56,308 bases of DNA from Prochloraceae cyanobacterium (GCA_030065755.1 JASJDA010000006.1:1-56308), one strand, 5' to 3'; shown: positions 8,818 through 20,088, counted from the first letter of the stretch. The notes: generated by a model from the letters alone, not told the origin. Numbers and translations: made by a program.

Positions 8818-9804
8818 ATGAAAACTGTACTAATCACAGGAGCAACAGGTTTTATCGGAACTCACTTAGTACCAGCTTTACACCAACAAGGCTGGCAAAT
8901 AACTGCAGCAGTAAGAAATAATTACTCTCGACTACCATCAACGCCAATTAAGACGGTTCAAGTTGGGGAGATCGACGGGAAGACTAACTGGACTGAGGCT
9001 CTTGCAGGGGGAGTAGAAAAAGTCATACACTTAGCAGCACGCGCCCACATCATTGAAGACAATGCACCTTCTCCAGAAGCAGAATTTCTCCGCGTCAATA
9101 CCGAAGGGACTGCTAACCTTGTCAAACAGTCAATTAAAGCAGGGGTCAAACACTTTGTATTCGTCAGTTCTATAGGCGCGATGGCGACCTCAAGCGATCG
9201 GATCCTCAATGAAAAATCTCCCTGTCAACCAGATACCCCCTATGGATGGAGCAAACTTAAAGCAGAACTAGAGTTGACAAATCTAGCCCGAGATAGTAAT
9301 ATGACCTGGACGATTATTCGTCCTACCCTAGTTTACGGGCCTGGTAATCCAGGTAATATGGAACGTCTCGTCAAACTGGTAAAAAGTGGTTTGCCCCTAC
9401 CCTTTGGCAATACGAACAATCGTCGCAGTTTAGTTTTTGTGGGTAACTTAGTGGATGCGATCGCCATCTGCCTCATTCACCCCCAAGCCAGAAAGCAAAT
9501 CTTCTTAGTCAGTGACGGTCAAGATATTTCTACCCCAAACTTAGTCCGTCAAATTGCTCGGCAGATGCATCGTCCTTGTCGTCTTTTGCCAGTATCCCCC
9601 AGTCTACTAAAATTTTTAGGCAAGTTGGGGGATGCAGTTCAAGAGATAACTCACAAAAAGATCCCGCTCAATACTCCAACTGTTAACCGCCTTCTAGGCT
9701 CCCTATTTGTAGAGAGCAGTTATATTCAAACAACCCTAAACTGGCATCCTCCTTTTACTATAGACCGAGGTCTTCAAGAAACAATAGGATCCCAAACCTC
9801 TTAG
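8818..9804 (+). CDS. NAD-dependent sugar epimerase (WbpV/Gne-like)
   Basis: A 328-residue extended short-chain dehydrogenase. The NAD-binding motif GATGFIG is at residues 8-14, the catalytic pair is Tyr142/Lys146 (PYGWSK), and a serine is at 117-118. Such proteins usually epimerise UDP-hexoses or reduce 4-keto sugars. It is followed by a WbpL-like remnant and a WbpM-like dehydratase, the gene order of the Pseudomonas wbpV-wbpL-wbpM set, so a role in making a UDP-6-deoxy-HexNAc is plausible. A run of nine C residues lies just before the start (8804-8812). Confidence 0.82.
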   Translation: MKTVLITGATGFIGTHLVPALHQQGWQITAAVRNNYSRLPSTPIKTVQVGEIDGKTNWTEALAGGVEKVIHLAARAHIIEDNAPSPEAEFLRVNTEGTANLVKQSIKAGVKHFVFVSSIGAMATSSDRILNEKSPCQPDTPYGWSKLKAELELTNLARDSNMTWTIIRPTLVYGPGNPGNMERLVKLVKSGLPLPFGNTNNRRSLVFVGNLVDAIAICLIHPQARKQIFLVSDGQDISTPNLVRQIARQMHRPCRLLPVSPSLLKFLGKLGDAVQEITHKKIPLNTPTVNRLLGSLFVESSYIQTTLNWHPPFTIDRGLQETIGSQTS

Positions 9805-9873
9805 CCAAGCAGCCGAACAAAATCAAACAGAAAATGTAGAAAAGAACAACTTACTTTCTAGTTAAATCTATCT

Positions 9874-10308
9874 ATGGCTACATATTTAATTCTTTCAGTT
9901 GCTAGTTTGATTATTAGTCTGCTTAGCGTCGGTTACATTCGGAAAGGTGCTACCGTGGCGATCGCCTTACTCAACAACAATGGCGATTATATCTCGGCTT
10001 GGTCTGCATTAGCGATCGTCTTACCTCTAGTAGCAGATGCTATTTATACTCTCTGTCTTCGTCTGATGCGAAGAGAAAATATATTTCAAGCTCATCGCAG
10101 CCACATTTATCAAAGACTGCAGCGATCGGGCTGGTCCCATTCAGTAGTTGCTCTTACTTATATTAGTATCAATCTGGCGATCGCTGCTAGCATCGCTTGC
10201 TTTGGGTCAATTGGAGCTTGGGGAAGTCTATTTGCTATTGTTTTAGCAATTATTTGGGCAGAAATTTATCTACAACCCACCCCCATAATTGAATCTAATG
10301 CAAATTAG
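9874..10308 (+). pseudogene. Internally deleted WbpL/WecA-like glycosyltransferase
   Basis: A 144-residue intact frame that looks like the two ends of a polyprenyl-phosphate HexNAc-1-phosphate transferase. Residues 1-23 resemble the first membrane helix of the family. Residues from about 25 onward match the C-terminal third, including the characteristic RRENIFQAHRSHIYQRL motif (66-82). About 180 residues that normally hold the catalytic Asp motifs are missing. The family protein is about 330 residues. The frame is maintained, so the deletion was in-frame or the product is still made, but it should not be catalytic. I infer this from family memory, not an alignment. Confidence 0.7.
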
Positions 10309-10915
10309 TTCGTCAGATCGGGCGGTTTTTTGCACGCTGACAAAATTCGGTCAGTTGTTTGAATTTTAACTAGAAATAGATTCATACCATTTTTATTATC
10401 TACCAACCAACAGCAAATAATAAAGTTTGTAGCTTGGTTTTAGGCAAATGGTATAATCGCCTCGTAGACTTATTGTGGTTATTATACTCAAAATATTTTG
10501 TATAGATTAGCTCAGTAATAATACGATTTCTACGTGTTTTTATTTATAGTGAAAATACGTAGAGTGGATAATTTCCAATTTGGCTACCATCACCCAAGGC
10601 AAAGATCGTGAAAATTGTCTCCCCTACTAAACAAACTAGGAAAAAGCAGATCAATTGCATAAGATTGATATAAATATAGATATTTATTCCTACTTCTTAT
10701 CAATTTTTAATAGGTCGTTGTACTCAGTTAGAATAATACTTGTTTATTAAAAATAGCGTGCTATAATTGTAAATTTTGTCAAAAGTAGCAGTAGATAAAA
10801 AAAGATTCTGTAACTTGCATAAAGTAAAAAAAAAAATATTTTTTTTTACCTAAATAATATATATGTAGAAAAGAGAGTATGATTTGCAATTTCTCCAAAA
10901 ACTAATTTTCCTCCA
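10309..10915. other. Long intergenic before WbpM-like gene
   Basis: A very AT-rich 607-nt gap. It contains an inverted repeat (10529-10535 with 10557-10563), a candidate promoter (10740-10767) and A/T homopolymer runs near 10826-10850. No ORF is supportable. Confidence 0.6.
10740..10767 (+). promoter_or_regulatory. Candidate sigma-70 promoter
   Basis: TTGTTT at 10740-10745 and a consensus TATAAT at 10762-10767 are 16 nt apart. They would start a transcript about 140 nt before the WbpM-like gene. The match is by eye. Confidence 0.45.
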
Positions 10916-12892
10916 ATGCTAGATATTCTTGGCAATAACCTGACCGCATCGCTTCACAAATACTATCTAGTGCTATCTAGACGAGACAAACGCTTGCTGC
11001 TAATCATTATTGATATATTTTTGTTTTCTGTAGCACTATATAGCGCTTTTTGGCTGAAATTTAGCTCTGAAGATTCAATCCCAGAGATCTGGAAATACTC
11101 GGGGCAGATTTTCTTGCTGATTTCGATTAAACTCCTTATCTTTAACCTGAGAGGAATCTACACTCCAGTTCTGCGTTACACGGGCTTAGAATTTGTCTCA
11201 ACTGCGGCTCAAGCTGTCCTGTACAGCTCGGGGATCTTGGTAGTATTGGCATATTTACAAGGATTTTGGCCCTTACCTCGCTCTATTCTCATTACCGATG
11301 CTCTATTGACTCTGATGTTAGCGATCGGGGCTAGGCTGTTAATTCGCTATGTAGGACAGAGATTGAGCGATAATTCTCCTCTAGGGAAAAAATCCCCAGA
11401 ACGCTTAATTATCTACGGTGCAGGGATAACTGGAACTCAAATCGCTCGTGCTTTGTCTGGGGATCGCTCTTATCGTCTAATTGCTTTTGTAGATGACGAA
11501 CGAGATTTACAAAGACAGATAATTCAAGGACTTAGAGTTTACTCCTCAAAAGATTTACCTAGATTGTTTCAACACAATCCGTTTGATACCGTACTTTTGG
11601 CAATGCCATCTATAGAGCGAGTCAGAAAACGACAAATAATCGAAAAATTGCAGTCGTTACCCGTACTGGTAAAGACCATACCAACCCTAAGAGAAATCTT
11701 ATCAGGGAAGGTCTCGATTAATGAGATTCGCAATGTAGATGTTACCGACTTGTTGGGAAGGGAAGAAATAGAGCCAGATAGAAATTTACTGACAATGAAT
11801 GTAACGGGAAAATCTGTTTTAGTAACAGGTGCGGGAGGTTCCATTGGCTCCGAATTGTGCCGTCAGATTGCTAAATTAGATCCTCGATGTCTAATACTTT
11901 ACGAGATCGGCGAATATGCTCTTTACAGCATTGATACCGAACTCGCTGAAACCTATCCTTACCTGACGCGAATAGCGTATTTAGGAAGCGTAACCGATCG
12001 CGAATACTTCGAGAGCATCTTGAAAAAGCATCGGGTAGATACAATCTATCACGCAGCAGCTTACAAACACGTACCTTTAGTAGAAATAAATCCAGCTCAA
12101 GGAGTTTTCAATAACGTAGCTGGAACTTTAACTGCTGCTCGCTGCGCGATCGCAACTAATGTGAGCCATTTTGTCTTGATTTCCACCGATAAAGCAGTTC
12201 GTCCTACTAATGTGATGGGTGCTACTAAACGAGTGGCAGAATTGTTAGTACAAGGGCTCGCAGACCGACCGGAAATATTAACTCGCTTTGCTATTGTTAG
12301 ATTCGGTAATGTTTTAGATAGCAGTGGTTCGGTAGTACCCCGTTTCCGCAAACAGATCGCTCAAGGTAAACCGCTGACCGTTACTCATCGAGAAATAACC
12401 CGTTACTTCATGTCTATTCCCGAAGCAGTTCGCTTGGTAATTCAAGCAGGGGCTATGGCTGAGGGAGGGGAAGTTTTCTTGTTGGATATGGGGGATCCTA
12501 TCCGAATTTACGATCTAGCCGTGCAGATGATTCGCCTCAGTGGATTAGTCCCTGAAAAAGATATTCCCATTCAAATTACTGGTTTAAGACCAGGAGAAAA
12601 GCTCTATGAAGAGTTACTCCTTAATGCCACCAATATAAAATCTACCAGGCATCGTAAGATTTTCTCTGCCTATGAGAAGAAAATTAGTTGGGACATTTTG
12701 TATCCCAACGTTCAATCTCTCTTAGCAACAGCTAGATTAAACGATCGCGACGCAATTGTCGAACAACTAAAAACTATAGTGACCGAATATACACCTCAAA
12801 GACAGCCTCAAAGATCTACTCTTCGAGTAGTCAAATCGACTTCTTCCCAATTTAGAAGGCCATATGAAGAGCAAATTCACTTCCAACCATAA
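10916..12892 (+). CDS. UDP-HexNAc 4,6-dehydratase, WbpM/CapD-like
   Basis: A 658-residue membrane-bound nucleotide-sugar dehydratase. Four membrane helices occupy residues 28-145. A CoA-binding-like Rossmann unit follows (GAGITGT at 168-174), then the catalytic domain with TGAGGSIG (304-311) and the WbpM-type Ser-Met-Lys triad (S423, M434, K438) in place of Ser-Tyr-Lys. The family makes UDP-4-keto-6-deoxy-GlcNAc for surface polysaccharides. It is full length. No obvious ribosome binding site precedes the ATG. The next gene overlaps its last 29 nt. Confidence 0.92.
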   Translation: MLDILGNNLTASLHKYYLVLSRRDKRLLLIIIDIFLFSVALYSAFWLKFSSEDSIPEIWKYSGQIFLLISIKLLIFNLRGIYTPVLRYTGLEFVSTAAQAVLYSSGILVVLAYLQGFWPLPRSILITDALLTLMLAIGARLLIRYVGQRLSDNSPLGKKSPERLIIYGAGITGTQIARALSGDRSYRLIAFVDDERDLQRQIIQGLRVYSSKDLPRLFQHNPFDTVLLAMPSIERVRKRQIIEKLQSLPVLVKTIPTLREILSGKVSINEIRNVDVTDLLGREEIEPDRNLLTMNVTGKSVLVTGAGGSIGSELCRQIAKLDPRCLILYEIGEYALYSIDTELAETYPYLTRIAYLGSVTDREYFESILKKHRVDTIYHAAAYKHVPLVEINPAQGVFNNVAGTLTAARCAIATNVSHFVLISTDKAVRPTNVMGATKRVAELLVQGLADRPEILTRFAIVRFGNVLDSSGSVVPRFRKQIAQGKPLTVTHREITRYFMSIPEAVRLVIQAGAMAEGGEVFLLDMGDPIRIYDLAVQMIRLSGLVPEKDIPIQITGLRPGEKLYEELLLNATNIKSTRHRKIFSAYEKKISWDILYPNVQSLLATARLNDRDAIVEQLKTIVTEYTPQRQPQRSTLRVVKSTSSQFRRPYEEQIHFQP

Positions 12893-13604
12893 TAATAACG
12901 GGCAATTGCTACCGATTAGCAATCCCCAGATAAGTTCTAGGAATAGCGATCGCTTTTTAAGTCTCCATCTCGACAAAGTTATTTTCGCTGTTGCCTTTAC
13001 TTATCTATTCGCCGTAGTTTCCTGGCTGGTCGGTCAGCAAAAATTGCAATTGCCTTTCTTCTCTAAAACTGTAACTGACAGTGGAGCGATTTCTAACTCA
13101 GATCTTGAGTTTATTGCTTATATGGAAAAAGCTCTAGAAAATATCGATCGCCAACTAGAAGCCAACAAACACAAAAAAATTGCCTCCCCTGTTTCTAACA
13201 CTAACCCTCAAACAACAAAAATTATCGAGAGAGTTTATATTCCTTTCCGTCCCTCCGCCGATCGGAGCATTCCCGCACCACCTTCTCTGAAAACTGAACC
13301 TACTCCCAATCTTCCCGATCCTCCTCCTTTACCCCCAGCTATTTCTCACACACTCCCCATCCCCAAGACCAAAGTAAATTCACCTGTAGCAACAGCAACT
13401 CGATCGTCTCACACTTTGGTAGGATTTCTAGAGTTAGGCGATCGCTCTGTGGCTTTGTTTAAGATCGACGGGGTTACTCAACGAGTTCGCCTTGGCGAAC
13501 AAATCGGTAGCAGTGGGTGGAGGTTAATTTCTATTATCGATCGAGCCGCACAGATCGAGCGTAATTCTCAGGTGCGATCTATTTCTACAGGAGAGAAATT
13601 TTAA
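12864..13604 (+). CDS. Proline-rich membrane protein with PilP/GspC-like end
   Basis: A 246-residue protein overlapping the dehydratase by 29 nt in another frame. It has one membrane helix (about 38-57), a Pro-rich linker (about 125-170) and a compact C-terminal domain (180-246: LVGFLELGDRSVALFKIDGVTQRV and a following GEQIGSSGWRL). That layout is like PilP or GspC, pilus or secretion inner-membrane proteins that pass a small beta domain to the periplasm. This is inference from layout only. AGAAGG before the ATG supports the start. Confidence 0.65.
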   Translation: MKSKFTSNHNNNGQLLPISNPQISSRNSDRFLSLHLDKVIFAVAFTYLFAVVSWLVGQQKLQLPFFSKTVTDSGAISNSDLEFIAYMEKALENIDRQLEANKHKKIASPVSNTNPQTTKIIERVYIPFRPSADRSIPAPPSLKTEPTPNLPDPPPLPPAISHTLPIPKTKVNSPVATATRSSHTLVGFLELGDRSVALFKIDGVTQRVRLGEQIGSSGWRLISIIDRAAQIERNSQVRSISTGEKF

Positions 13605-13687
13605 ACAGAAAAACTTCTTGGCGCGAGGTCAGAAGCAATTAACGGGAGCTGGAGTTAGGATAAAGTTATCTTGACTGACTAATAACA

Positions 13688-14269
13688 ATGGGACTATTTG
13701 ACGATTTTAGCCGCTTTCTAGAAACTCGATTAGATGAATTTCTACGTAACAATCCTCATTTAGAGTTACAGGCAATCTTAGAACAAATTCAAGAGCAGGA
13801 ACAAGACAACTTAAAATTAATCTCTCAATTGCAATTAGAAGAAAAGCGCTTGCAAGATGAAATTCTGGCTGTGGCTAAAGACGTTCAAACTTGGCACGCT
13901 AGAATCAGTAAAGCTAAAGCTGCAGGAAGATTAGATTTAGCTCAAGCTGCCCAAGAAAGAGAAGCCTCTTTGTTGCGTAAGGGAAATCAGGTTTGGGGAC
14001 AAATGGAGGGGACTAAAAAGCGCCTCTTTCAAGCTAAAGAATTACTAACTCAAATTCAGCAACGAAAACAAGAAGTTAAGATACAAGCCGATCGAGTCAA
14101 AGCATCTTATGAGGCTTCTCAAAAAGCCTCCAGTTCTCAGACATTTGGTTGGGATCGAGGAGCGAGTTACAACAACTATACTGGAGCTTTCGATCCCCTA
14201 GAACAAAAATTTCAGCGTTGGGAAATGGATGAAGAAATAGATAAAATGAAGCGAAATTTAGGTCAGTAG
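13688..14269 (+). CDS. Coiled-coil protein, TIGR04376-like
   Basis: A 193-residue cyanobacterial protein, mostly long helices (residues 30-150, many Gln/Glu/Lys heptads). It starts MGLFDDFSRFLETR and ends with FDPLEQKFQRWEMDEEIDKMKRNLG, which I associate with TIGR04376. Some features recall PspA/IM30-type coiled coils, but the ends differ. The function is unknown to me. No signal peptide is seen. Confidence 0.7.
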   Translation: MGLFDDFSRFLETRLDEFLRNNPHLELQAILEQIQEQEQDNLKLISQLQLEEKRLQDEILAVAKDVQTWHARISKAKAAGRLDLAQAAQEREASLLRKGNQVWGQMEGTKKRLFQAKELLTQIQQRKQEVKIQADRVKASYEASQKASSSQTFGWDRGASYNNYTGAFDPLEQKFQRWEMDEEIDKMKRNLGQ

Positions 14270-14330
14270 CTCAATTATAGTTAATTTTTCAATTCTATGC
14301 GCTCGAAATGCTATTAATAAGAAAGCAACG

Positions 14331-14385
14331 AAGGTATTAGTTGCTAGGTCAATATTTTGAGTATCTACCTAACACCTAATACCTT
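14331..14385. terminator. Inverted repeat between convergent genes
   Basis: 14331-14349 and 14367-14385 pair over 17 of 19 positions around a 17-nt loop, between two convergent genes. It is a likely bidirectional terminator, although U-runs are weak. Confidence 0.5.
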
Positions 14386-14389
14386 AAAC

Positions 14390-14638
14390 TTACGATGGTT
14401 TTTCTTCAGAAGATTCACTACTATTTACTTCAATTGCTTTTATGGTTTTGTCTGGCTCTAAATTTGTTGTAGATTGGTCTTGTGAAAATGAGAAAATACC
14501 TTTTTCATAGTTGGAAGCGATCGCTAAAAATGCTCCTCCTAATATGTAGAGTGGCACTGGAGAAATAAATTCTGCCACCCATTGGTAAAATTCTCCCAGG
14601 GCGAATAATACTACAAAGGTAACAATTAAGACTCTCAT
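14390..14638 (-). CDS. Small conserved cyanobacterial membrane protein
   Basis: An 82-residue protein with two predicted hydrophobic segments (residues about 1-16 and 27-42) and a hydrophilic Ser/Glu-rich tail. The core PVPLYILGGAFLAIASNYEKG looks like that of small unknown proteins in other cyanobacteria. No function is known. It lies downstream of prk on the same strand, but a strong hairpin (14685-14718) separates the two. Confidence 0.65.
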   Translation of the reverse strand: MRVLIVTFVVLFALGEFYQWVAEFISPVPLYILGGAFLAIASNYEKGIFSFSQDQSTTNLEPDKTIKAIEVNSSESSEEKPS

Positions 14639-14684
14639 AAAATATCTTTTGAGCTTCTTTATAAATTATAGAATCTCAAACAAT

Positions 14685-14718
14685 AGTGCGAGAGTCTAAT
14701 AAGTTAGTCTCTCGCACT
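14685..14718 (-). terminator. Stem-loop after prk
   Basis: 14685-14699 pairs with 14704-14718 over 14 of 15 positions, with a 4-nt loop. It starts 33 nt past the prk stop on the minus strand. The U-tract is weak, but the stem is long enough to define the prk 3' end. Confidence 0.65.
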
Positions 14719-14750
14719 AGCCGAGAAAATTTTGTTTTCAGCTTTACTGA

Positions 14751-15755
14751 TTAGACTCGAACAGCTTCTTCTACTACTTGAGGAGAAGTCAAACGTTCGT
14801 AAGTTTCTCGCATTTTTAGACCTACTAACACTTGGAATAAACCAGTACCATTATTGGAGCCAGGATAGTCTTTGTGTTGTAGCAACAGCTCGGTCATTTC
14901 ACCTGCATATTTAGTAGCTGTGCGGCTGAGGTGCTGTTCTATATATATCATCTCGTCCAATTTGTCAAATTGACCGTCTACTTCGAGCACAGAGACTTCA
15001 TGACCGTAGTAGCTATCCGGACCGTAATATAACTTAATGCCAGGATAAGCACAAGTCAACTTGCGACCGCAAGGTCTCCAGTCGATCGTAGAACCTTCAT
15101 CAAACAAATAAACTGGATCGAAATCTTCGACTCCTTCTTTTTGAACCAAGCGCACCCGCAGGATTTTATGTTCTTTATCTTCAATTAAGTTAGTGGGTAA
15201 AACCTGAATAACTACATCAGCAAATTCCCTTTGTGGTTCGATATAGGCGCTAAAATCTGGTTTTCTGGCATTAATTGAAGCGAGAATGTCTTCATAGGTG
15301 TGACCCCTTTCTGCCATATCTCGCTGTATTTTCCATTGAATTTTTACCGTATCGCTGATGTCGAGATAAACGCCGAAATCAATTAGCTCCCTAACTCTTT
15401 CGTCATATAGGGGGTGAAGACCTTCAATAACGATAACTTTATTTGGCTCAACCCTTTCAGGAGGATCGAGTTCACCAGTTTCGTGATTGTAAATTGGTTT
15501 GTCTATTGCTTGACCGTTTTTGAGCGCCTTAATTTGCTCGTACATCAGGTCGAAGTTATTAGCTTTGGGGTTAAGTGCAGTTACTCCCGCTTTTTTTCTT
15601 CCTTTGCGATCGAGGCTGTGATAGTCATCTAAACAGATAACCGTCATAAACTCTTCGCCAAACAAGTCTGTTAATCTTCGTAAAAATGTGGATTTACCGC
15701 ATCCTGAATCTCCGGCTACCCCAATAATTACGATGCGATCGCTCTGATTGCTCAT
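14751..15755 (-). CDS. prk: Phosphoribulokinase
   Basis: A 334-residue Calvin-cycle enzyme that phosphorylates ribulose 5-phosphate to RuBP. The P-loop GDSGCGKS (15-22) holds the regulatory Cys19, which pairs with Cys41. A C-terminal pair, Cys229/Cys235, is also present. These are the thioredoxin/CP12-responsive cysteines of photosynthetic PRK. AGAGG stands 6 nt before the ATG. The gene is divergent from petH, as in Synechocystis 6803. Confidence 0.97.
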   Translation of the reverse strand: MSNQSDRIVIIGVAGDSGCGKSTFLRRLTDLFGEEFMTVICLDDYHSLDRKGRKKAGVTALNPKANNFDLMYEQIKALKNGQAIDKPIYNHETGELDPPERVEPNKVIVIEGLHPLYDERVRELIDFGVYLDISDTVKIQWKIQRDMAERGHTYEDILASINARKPDFSAYIEPQREFADVVIQVLPTNLIEDKEHKILRVRLVQKEGVEDFDPVYLFDEGSTIDWRPCGRKLTCAYPGIKLYYGPDSYYGHEVSVLEVDGQFDKLDEMIYIEQHLSRTATKYAGEMTELLLQHKDYPGSNNGTGLFQVLVGLKMRETYERLTSPQVVEEAVRV

Positions 15756-17168
<1,413 letters not shown>

Positions 17169-17213
17169 GTTATGGGTAGGGATTAATTAACAATTGCTAA
17201 AATACTAACTTTT

Positions 17214-17265
17214 GCGCTCTTAATGCTAATGTTCAAAACATTAAAAAAATGTTAGCATTTAGCGC
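17214..17265 (+). terminator. Hairpin after petH
   Basis: GCGCT at 17214-17218 and AATGCTAA at 17222-17229 pair with TTAGCATT at 17252-17259 and AGCGC at 17261-17265. The hairpin begins 46 nt past petH. TAATTTTA follows. A probable terminator with a bulged stem. Confidence 0.5.
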
Positions 17266-17333
17266 GTAATTTTAGGATAGGCGAGATAGTAAGAGTTTTT
17301 TAAAGCTGGCAAACTGCGCGAGTAGTTTGTGGA

Positions 17334-17379
17334 GGCGCGTCTTTAATGTAGGATAAATATCCTCAACACAAGACGCGCC
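17334..17379. repeat. GC-rich 10-bp inverted repeat upstream of ftsH
   Basis: GGCGCGTCTT (17334-17343) and AAGACGCGCC (17370-17379) are exact reverse complements. The 26-nt loop contains a smaller palindrome around AGGATAAATATCCT. No U-run follows. Confidence 0.75.
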
Positions 17380-17633
17380 AATTGTTATGGACAAATAAAA
17401 TAGTGAAATATAAAAAAAATAGTTGTGTCATAGATGAGATAATGGTTAAATTTAGTTAAGATGAACTTAATAAAGACGTAAAGTCTACTGCAATAGTTGA
17501 CAAGAAGAGTAAATTACGTTAAGAAAAAGGTTTATTTTTTTACTCGACTACTTCAGCACCCCACTACCAACAATCTGGCTGAAGTTGAAAATGTTGCGAA
17601 AACAAGGATAAAACAGAAAAGAAAAATAGAAAT

Positions 17634-19520
17634 ATGAAACTTTCTTGGAGAACACTCCTACTATGGACCCTACCCCTATTAGTTATAGGGTTTTTCCTTT
17701 GGCAAGGGACATTTACCTCGGCAGTAGATACTGCAGGTGGTAATACTGCTAGCACGAGAATGACCTACGGTCGTTTCTTAGAATATTTAGATGCCGATCG
17801 AGTTACCAGCGTTGACCTTTACGAAGGCGGTACAACAGCGATCGTACAAGCAGTAGATCCAGAGTTAGACAATCGATTACAAAACCTGCGGGTAGATTTG
17901 CCAGTTAACTCCCCAGAATTGATCGCTAAGCTCAGAGAAGCAGATATCAGCTTTGAAGTTCACCCAGTTCGCAGCGAAGGAGCTGTTTGGGGATTTTTGG
18001 GTAACTTGATCTTTCCCTTCCTGCTAATTGCGGCTCTTTTCTTCCTCTTCCGTCGCTCCAGCAATATGCCAGGAGGGCCAGGTCAAGCAATGAATTTCGG
18101 CAAATCTCGCGCCCGTTTCCAGATGGAAGCCCAAACAGGGGTAGTGTTTGACGATGTAGCTGGTATTGACGAAGCCAAGGAAGAATTACAAGAAGTAGTT
18201 ACATTTCTCAAACAACCAGAAAGATTTACAGCAGTTGGCGCTCGCATACCCAAAGGCGTTTTATTAGTAGGCCCTCCAGGAACGGGTAAAACCCTACTAG
18301 CTAAAGCGATCGCGGGAGAAGCAGGAGTACCTTTCTTTAGCATCTCTGGTTCGGAATTCGTAGAAATGTTCGTTGGGGTCGGCGCGTCGAGGGTACGCGA
18401 CCTATTTAAAAAAGCTAAAGAAAATGCCCCTTGTCTGATATTCATCGACGAAATTGACGCAGTCGGTCGTCAGCGCGGTGCAGGTATTGGTGGCGGTAAT
18501 GACGAACGGGAACAAACCCTCAACCAACTCTTAACTGAGATGGATGGTTTTGAAGGAAACACCGGAATTATCATTATTGCAGCTACCAACCGTCCCGACG
18601 TTTTAGATTCAGCCTTGCTACGTCCAGGACGCTTCGATCGCCAAGTAATAGTAGATGCCCCCGACATCAAGGGTAGAATTGAAATTCTAGAAGTTCACGC
18701 TCGCAATAAAAAGCTGGCTTCTGAAATTTCCATTGAAGCGATCGCTCGTCGCACCCCAGGATTTACTGGAGCAGATTTAGCCAATCTACTCAACGAAGCT
18801 GCAATTCTCACCGCTAGGCGACGTAAAGAAGCAATGACCATGCTCGAAATCGATGACGCTGTCGATCGAGTCGTTGCTGGTATGGAAGGCACTCCCCTAG
18901 TTGATAGTAAGAGCAAGCGCCTTATTGCTTATCACGAAGTCGGTCACGCGATCGTCGGTACTTTAATCAAAGACCACGATCCCGTACAAAAAGTAACCTT
19001 GATTCCAAGGGGACAAGCAAAAGGTTTGACCTGGTTTATTCCCGATGAAGAACAAGGTTTGATTACCAGAGCCCAATTAATGGCTAGAATTGCTGGCGCT
19101 ATGGGAGGTCGCGCTGCTGAAGAAGAAATTTTTGGCTACGACGAAGTAACTACAGGTGCTGGTGGCGACTTGCAACAAGTTACTGGCATGGCGCGGCAAA
19201 TGGTAACTCGTTTTGGTATGAGCGATTTAGGCCCTGTTTCCTTAGAATCCCAACAAGGAGAAGTCTTCTTGGGTGGTGGTTTGATGAGTAGGTCTGAGTA
19301 TTCTGAAGAAGTTGCTACTCGTATTGACCAGCAAGTACGCGAAATCATCGAACACTCTCACCAAACAGCTAGAAACATCATCCGCGAAAATCGCGCTGTT
19401 ATCGATCGCCTCGTGGATCTGTTAATCGAGAAAGAAACTGTTGACGGCGACGAGTTCCGTCAAATCGTTGCTGAATACACTGAAGTACCTGAAAAAGAAA
19501 GGTTTGTACCTCAGCTGTAA
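17634..19520 (+). CDS. ftsH: FtsH2-type thylakoid AAA+ zinc protease
   Basis: A 628-residue membrane-bound ATP-dependent metalloprotease. It has N-terminal membrane helices at about 8-24 and 118-138, the Walker A motif GPPGTGKT (213-220), Walker B IFIDEID (269-275), the second region of homology around 310-337 and the zinc motif HEVGH (434-438). It is very close to Synechocystis Slr0228 (FtsH2) as I recall that sequence, including the C-terminal PQL. FtsH2 with FtsH3 removes photodamaged D1 during photosystem II repair. It is monocistronic, with a strong terminator behind it. Confidence 0.96.
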   Translation: MKLSWRTLLLWTLPLLVIGFFLWQGTFTSAVDTAGGNTASTRMTYGRFLEYLDADRVTSVDLYEGGTTAIVQAVDPELDNRLQNLRVDLPVNSPELIAKLREADISFEVHPVRSEGAVWGFLGNLIFPFLLIAALFFLFRRSSNMPGGPGQAMNFGKSRARFQMEAQTGVVFDDVAGIDEAKEELQEVVTFLKQPERFTAVGARIPKGVLLVGPPGTGKTLLAKAIAGEAGVPFFSISGSEFVEMFVGVGASRVRDLFKKAKENAPCLIFIDEIDAVGRQRGAGIGGGNDEREQTLNQLLTEMDGFEGNTGIIIIAATNRPDVLDSALLRPGRFDRQVIVDAPDIKGRIEILEVHARNKKLASEISIEAIARRTPGFTGADLANLLNEAAILTARRRKEAMTMLEIDDAVDRVVAGMEGTPLVDSKSKRLIAYHEVGHAIVGTLIKDHDPVQKVTLIPRGQAKGLTWFIPDEEQGLITRAQLMARIAGAMGGRAAEEEIFGYDEVTTGAGGDLQQVTGMARQMVTRFGMSDLGPVSLESQQGEVFLGGGLMSRSEYSEEVATRIDQQVREIIEHSHQTARNIIRENRAVIDRLVDLLIEKETVDGDEFRQIVAEYTEVPEKERFVPQL

Positions 19521-19549
19521 TTAAAGCTTTCAAACCTCAATAAAATTAG

Positions 19550-19579
19550 AGGAGACGATCGATTTCGTCTCCTTTTTTT
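19550..19579 (+). terminator. Rho-independent terminator of ftsH
   Basis: A perfect 9-bp stem (AGGAGACGA with TCGTCTCCT), a 6-nt loop and seven T residues, 29 nt past the ftsH stop. The clearest terminator in the window. Confidence 0.93.
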
Positions 19580-19718
19580 GTCGATAAAGACTATTTGCAA
19601 TTAGAATTCTATCGATGTTTAAACCCGATCTACCTATTTCGTTTCGGTGGTAATATCCCTACTAACCAATAGTCACTACCAATAGTGTATTATAGTTGAA
19701 GGATTTACTATTTTTCAG

Positions 19719-20051
19719 ATGAGTATAGAAGAAAGAAAAATTTTGTCGGTTGTATCTCACGGAGCTTTATTGTTAAGTGGTACGCTGATTACAATTGCCA
19801 TTCCCATCATAATTTTAGTAATCACTGAAGATCCAGTTGTCAAAGGAAATGCCAAAGAATCGCTGAATTTTTTCCTAAATTTCATAATATATTTCTTTAT
19901 TTTTGGCATACTGAGCTATGTCGCAATTGGGATACCGTTTTTCATTGCTTTGCTTATTCTCAGTGCTATTCTGCCCATTTTTGCTATGGTTAAAGTCCTT
20001 ACTAACCCCGATAAACCCTACCGCTATCCTTTTGTTATTCACTATTTATAA
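19719..20051 (+). CDS. DUF4870 membrane protein
   Basis: A 110-residue protein with three hydrophobic segments (about 14-35, 49-66 and 69-92) and the DUF4870 hallmark of an N-terminal His-Gly followed by VKGNAKESLNFFLN in the middle. These Tic20-like small proteins are of unknown function. It is convergent with the pyroglutamyl peptidase gene. Confidence 0.8.
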   Translation: MSIEERKILSVVSHGALLLSGTLITIAIPIIILVITEDPVVKGNAKESLNFFLNFIIYFFIFGILSYVAIGIPFFIALLILSAILPIFAMVKVLTNPDKPYRYPFVIHYL

Positions 20052-20088
20052 AGATATACGTGTTAAGTTTCACGGGAGACAAAAAAAC

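Larger units (their letters stand above)
17169..17633. other. Intergenic between petH and ftsH
   Basis: A 465-nt gap holding the petH hairpin and the GC-rich inverted repeat. The ftsH promoter should lie in the AT-rich part (17380-17620), but I cannot place it securely. Confidence 0.55.
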
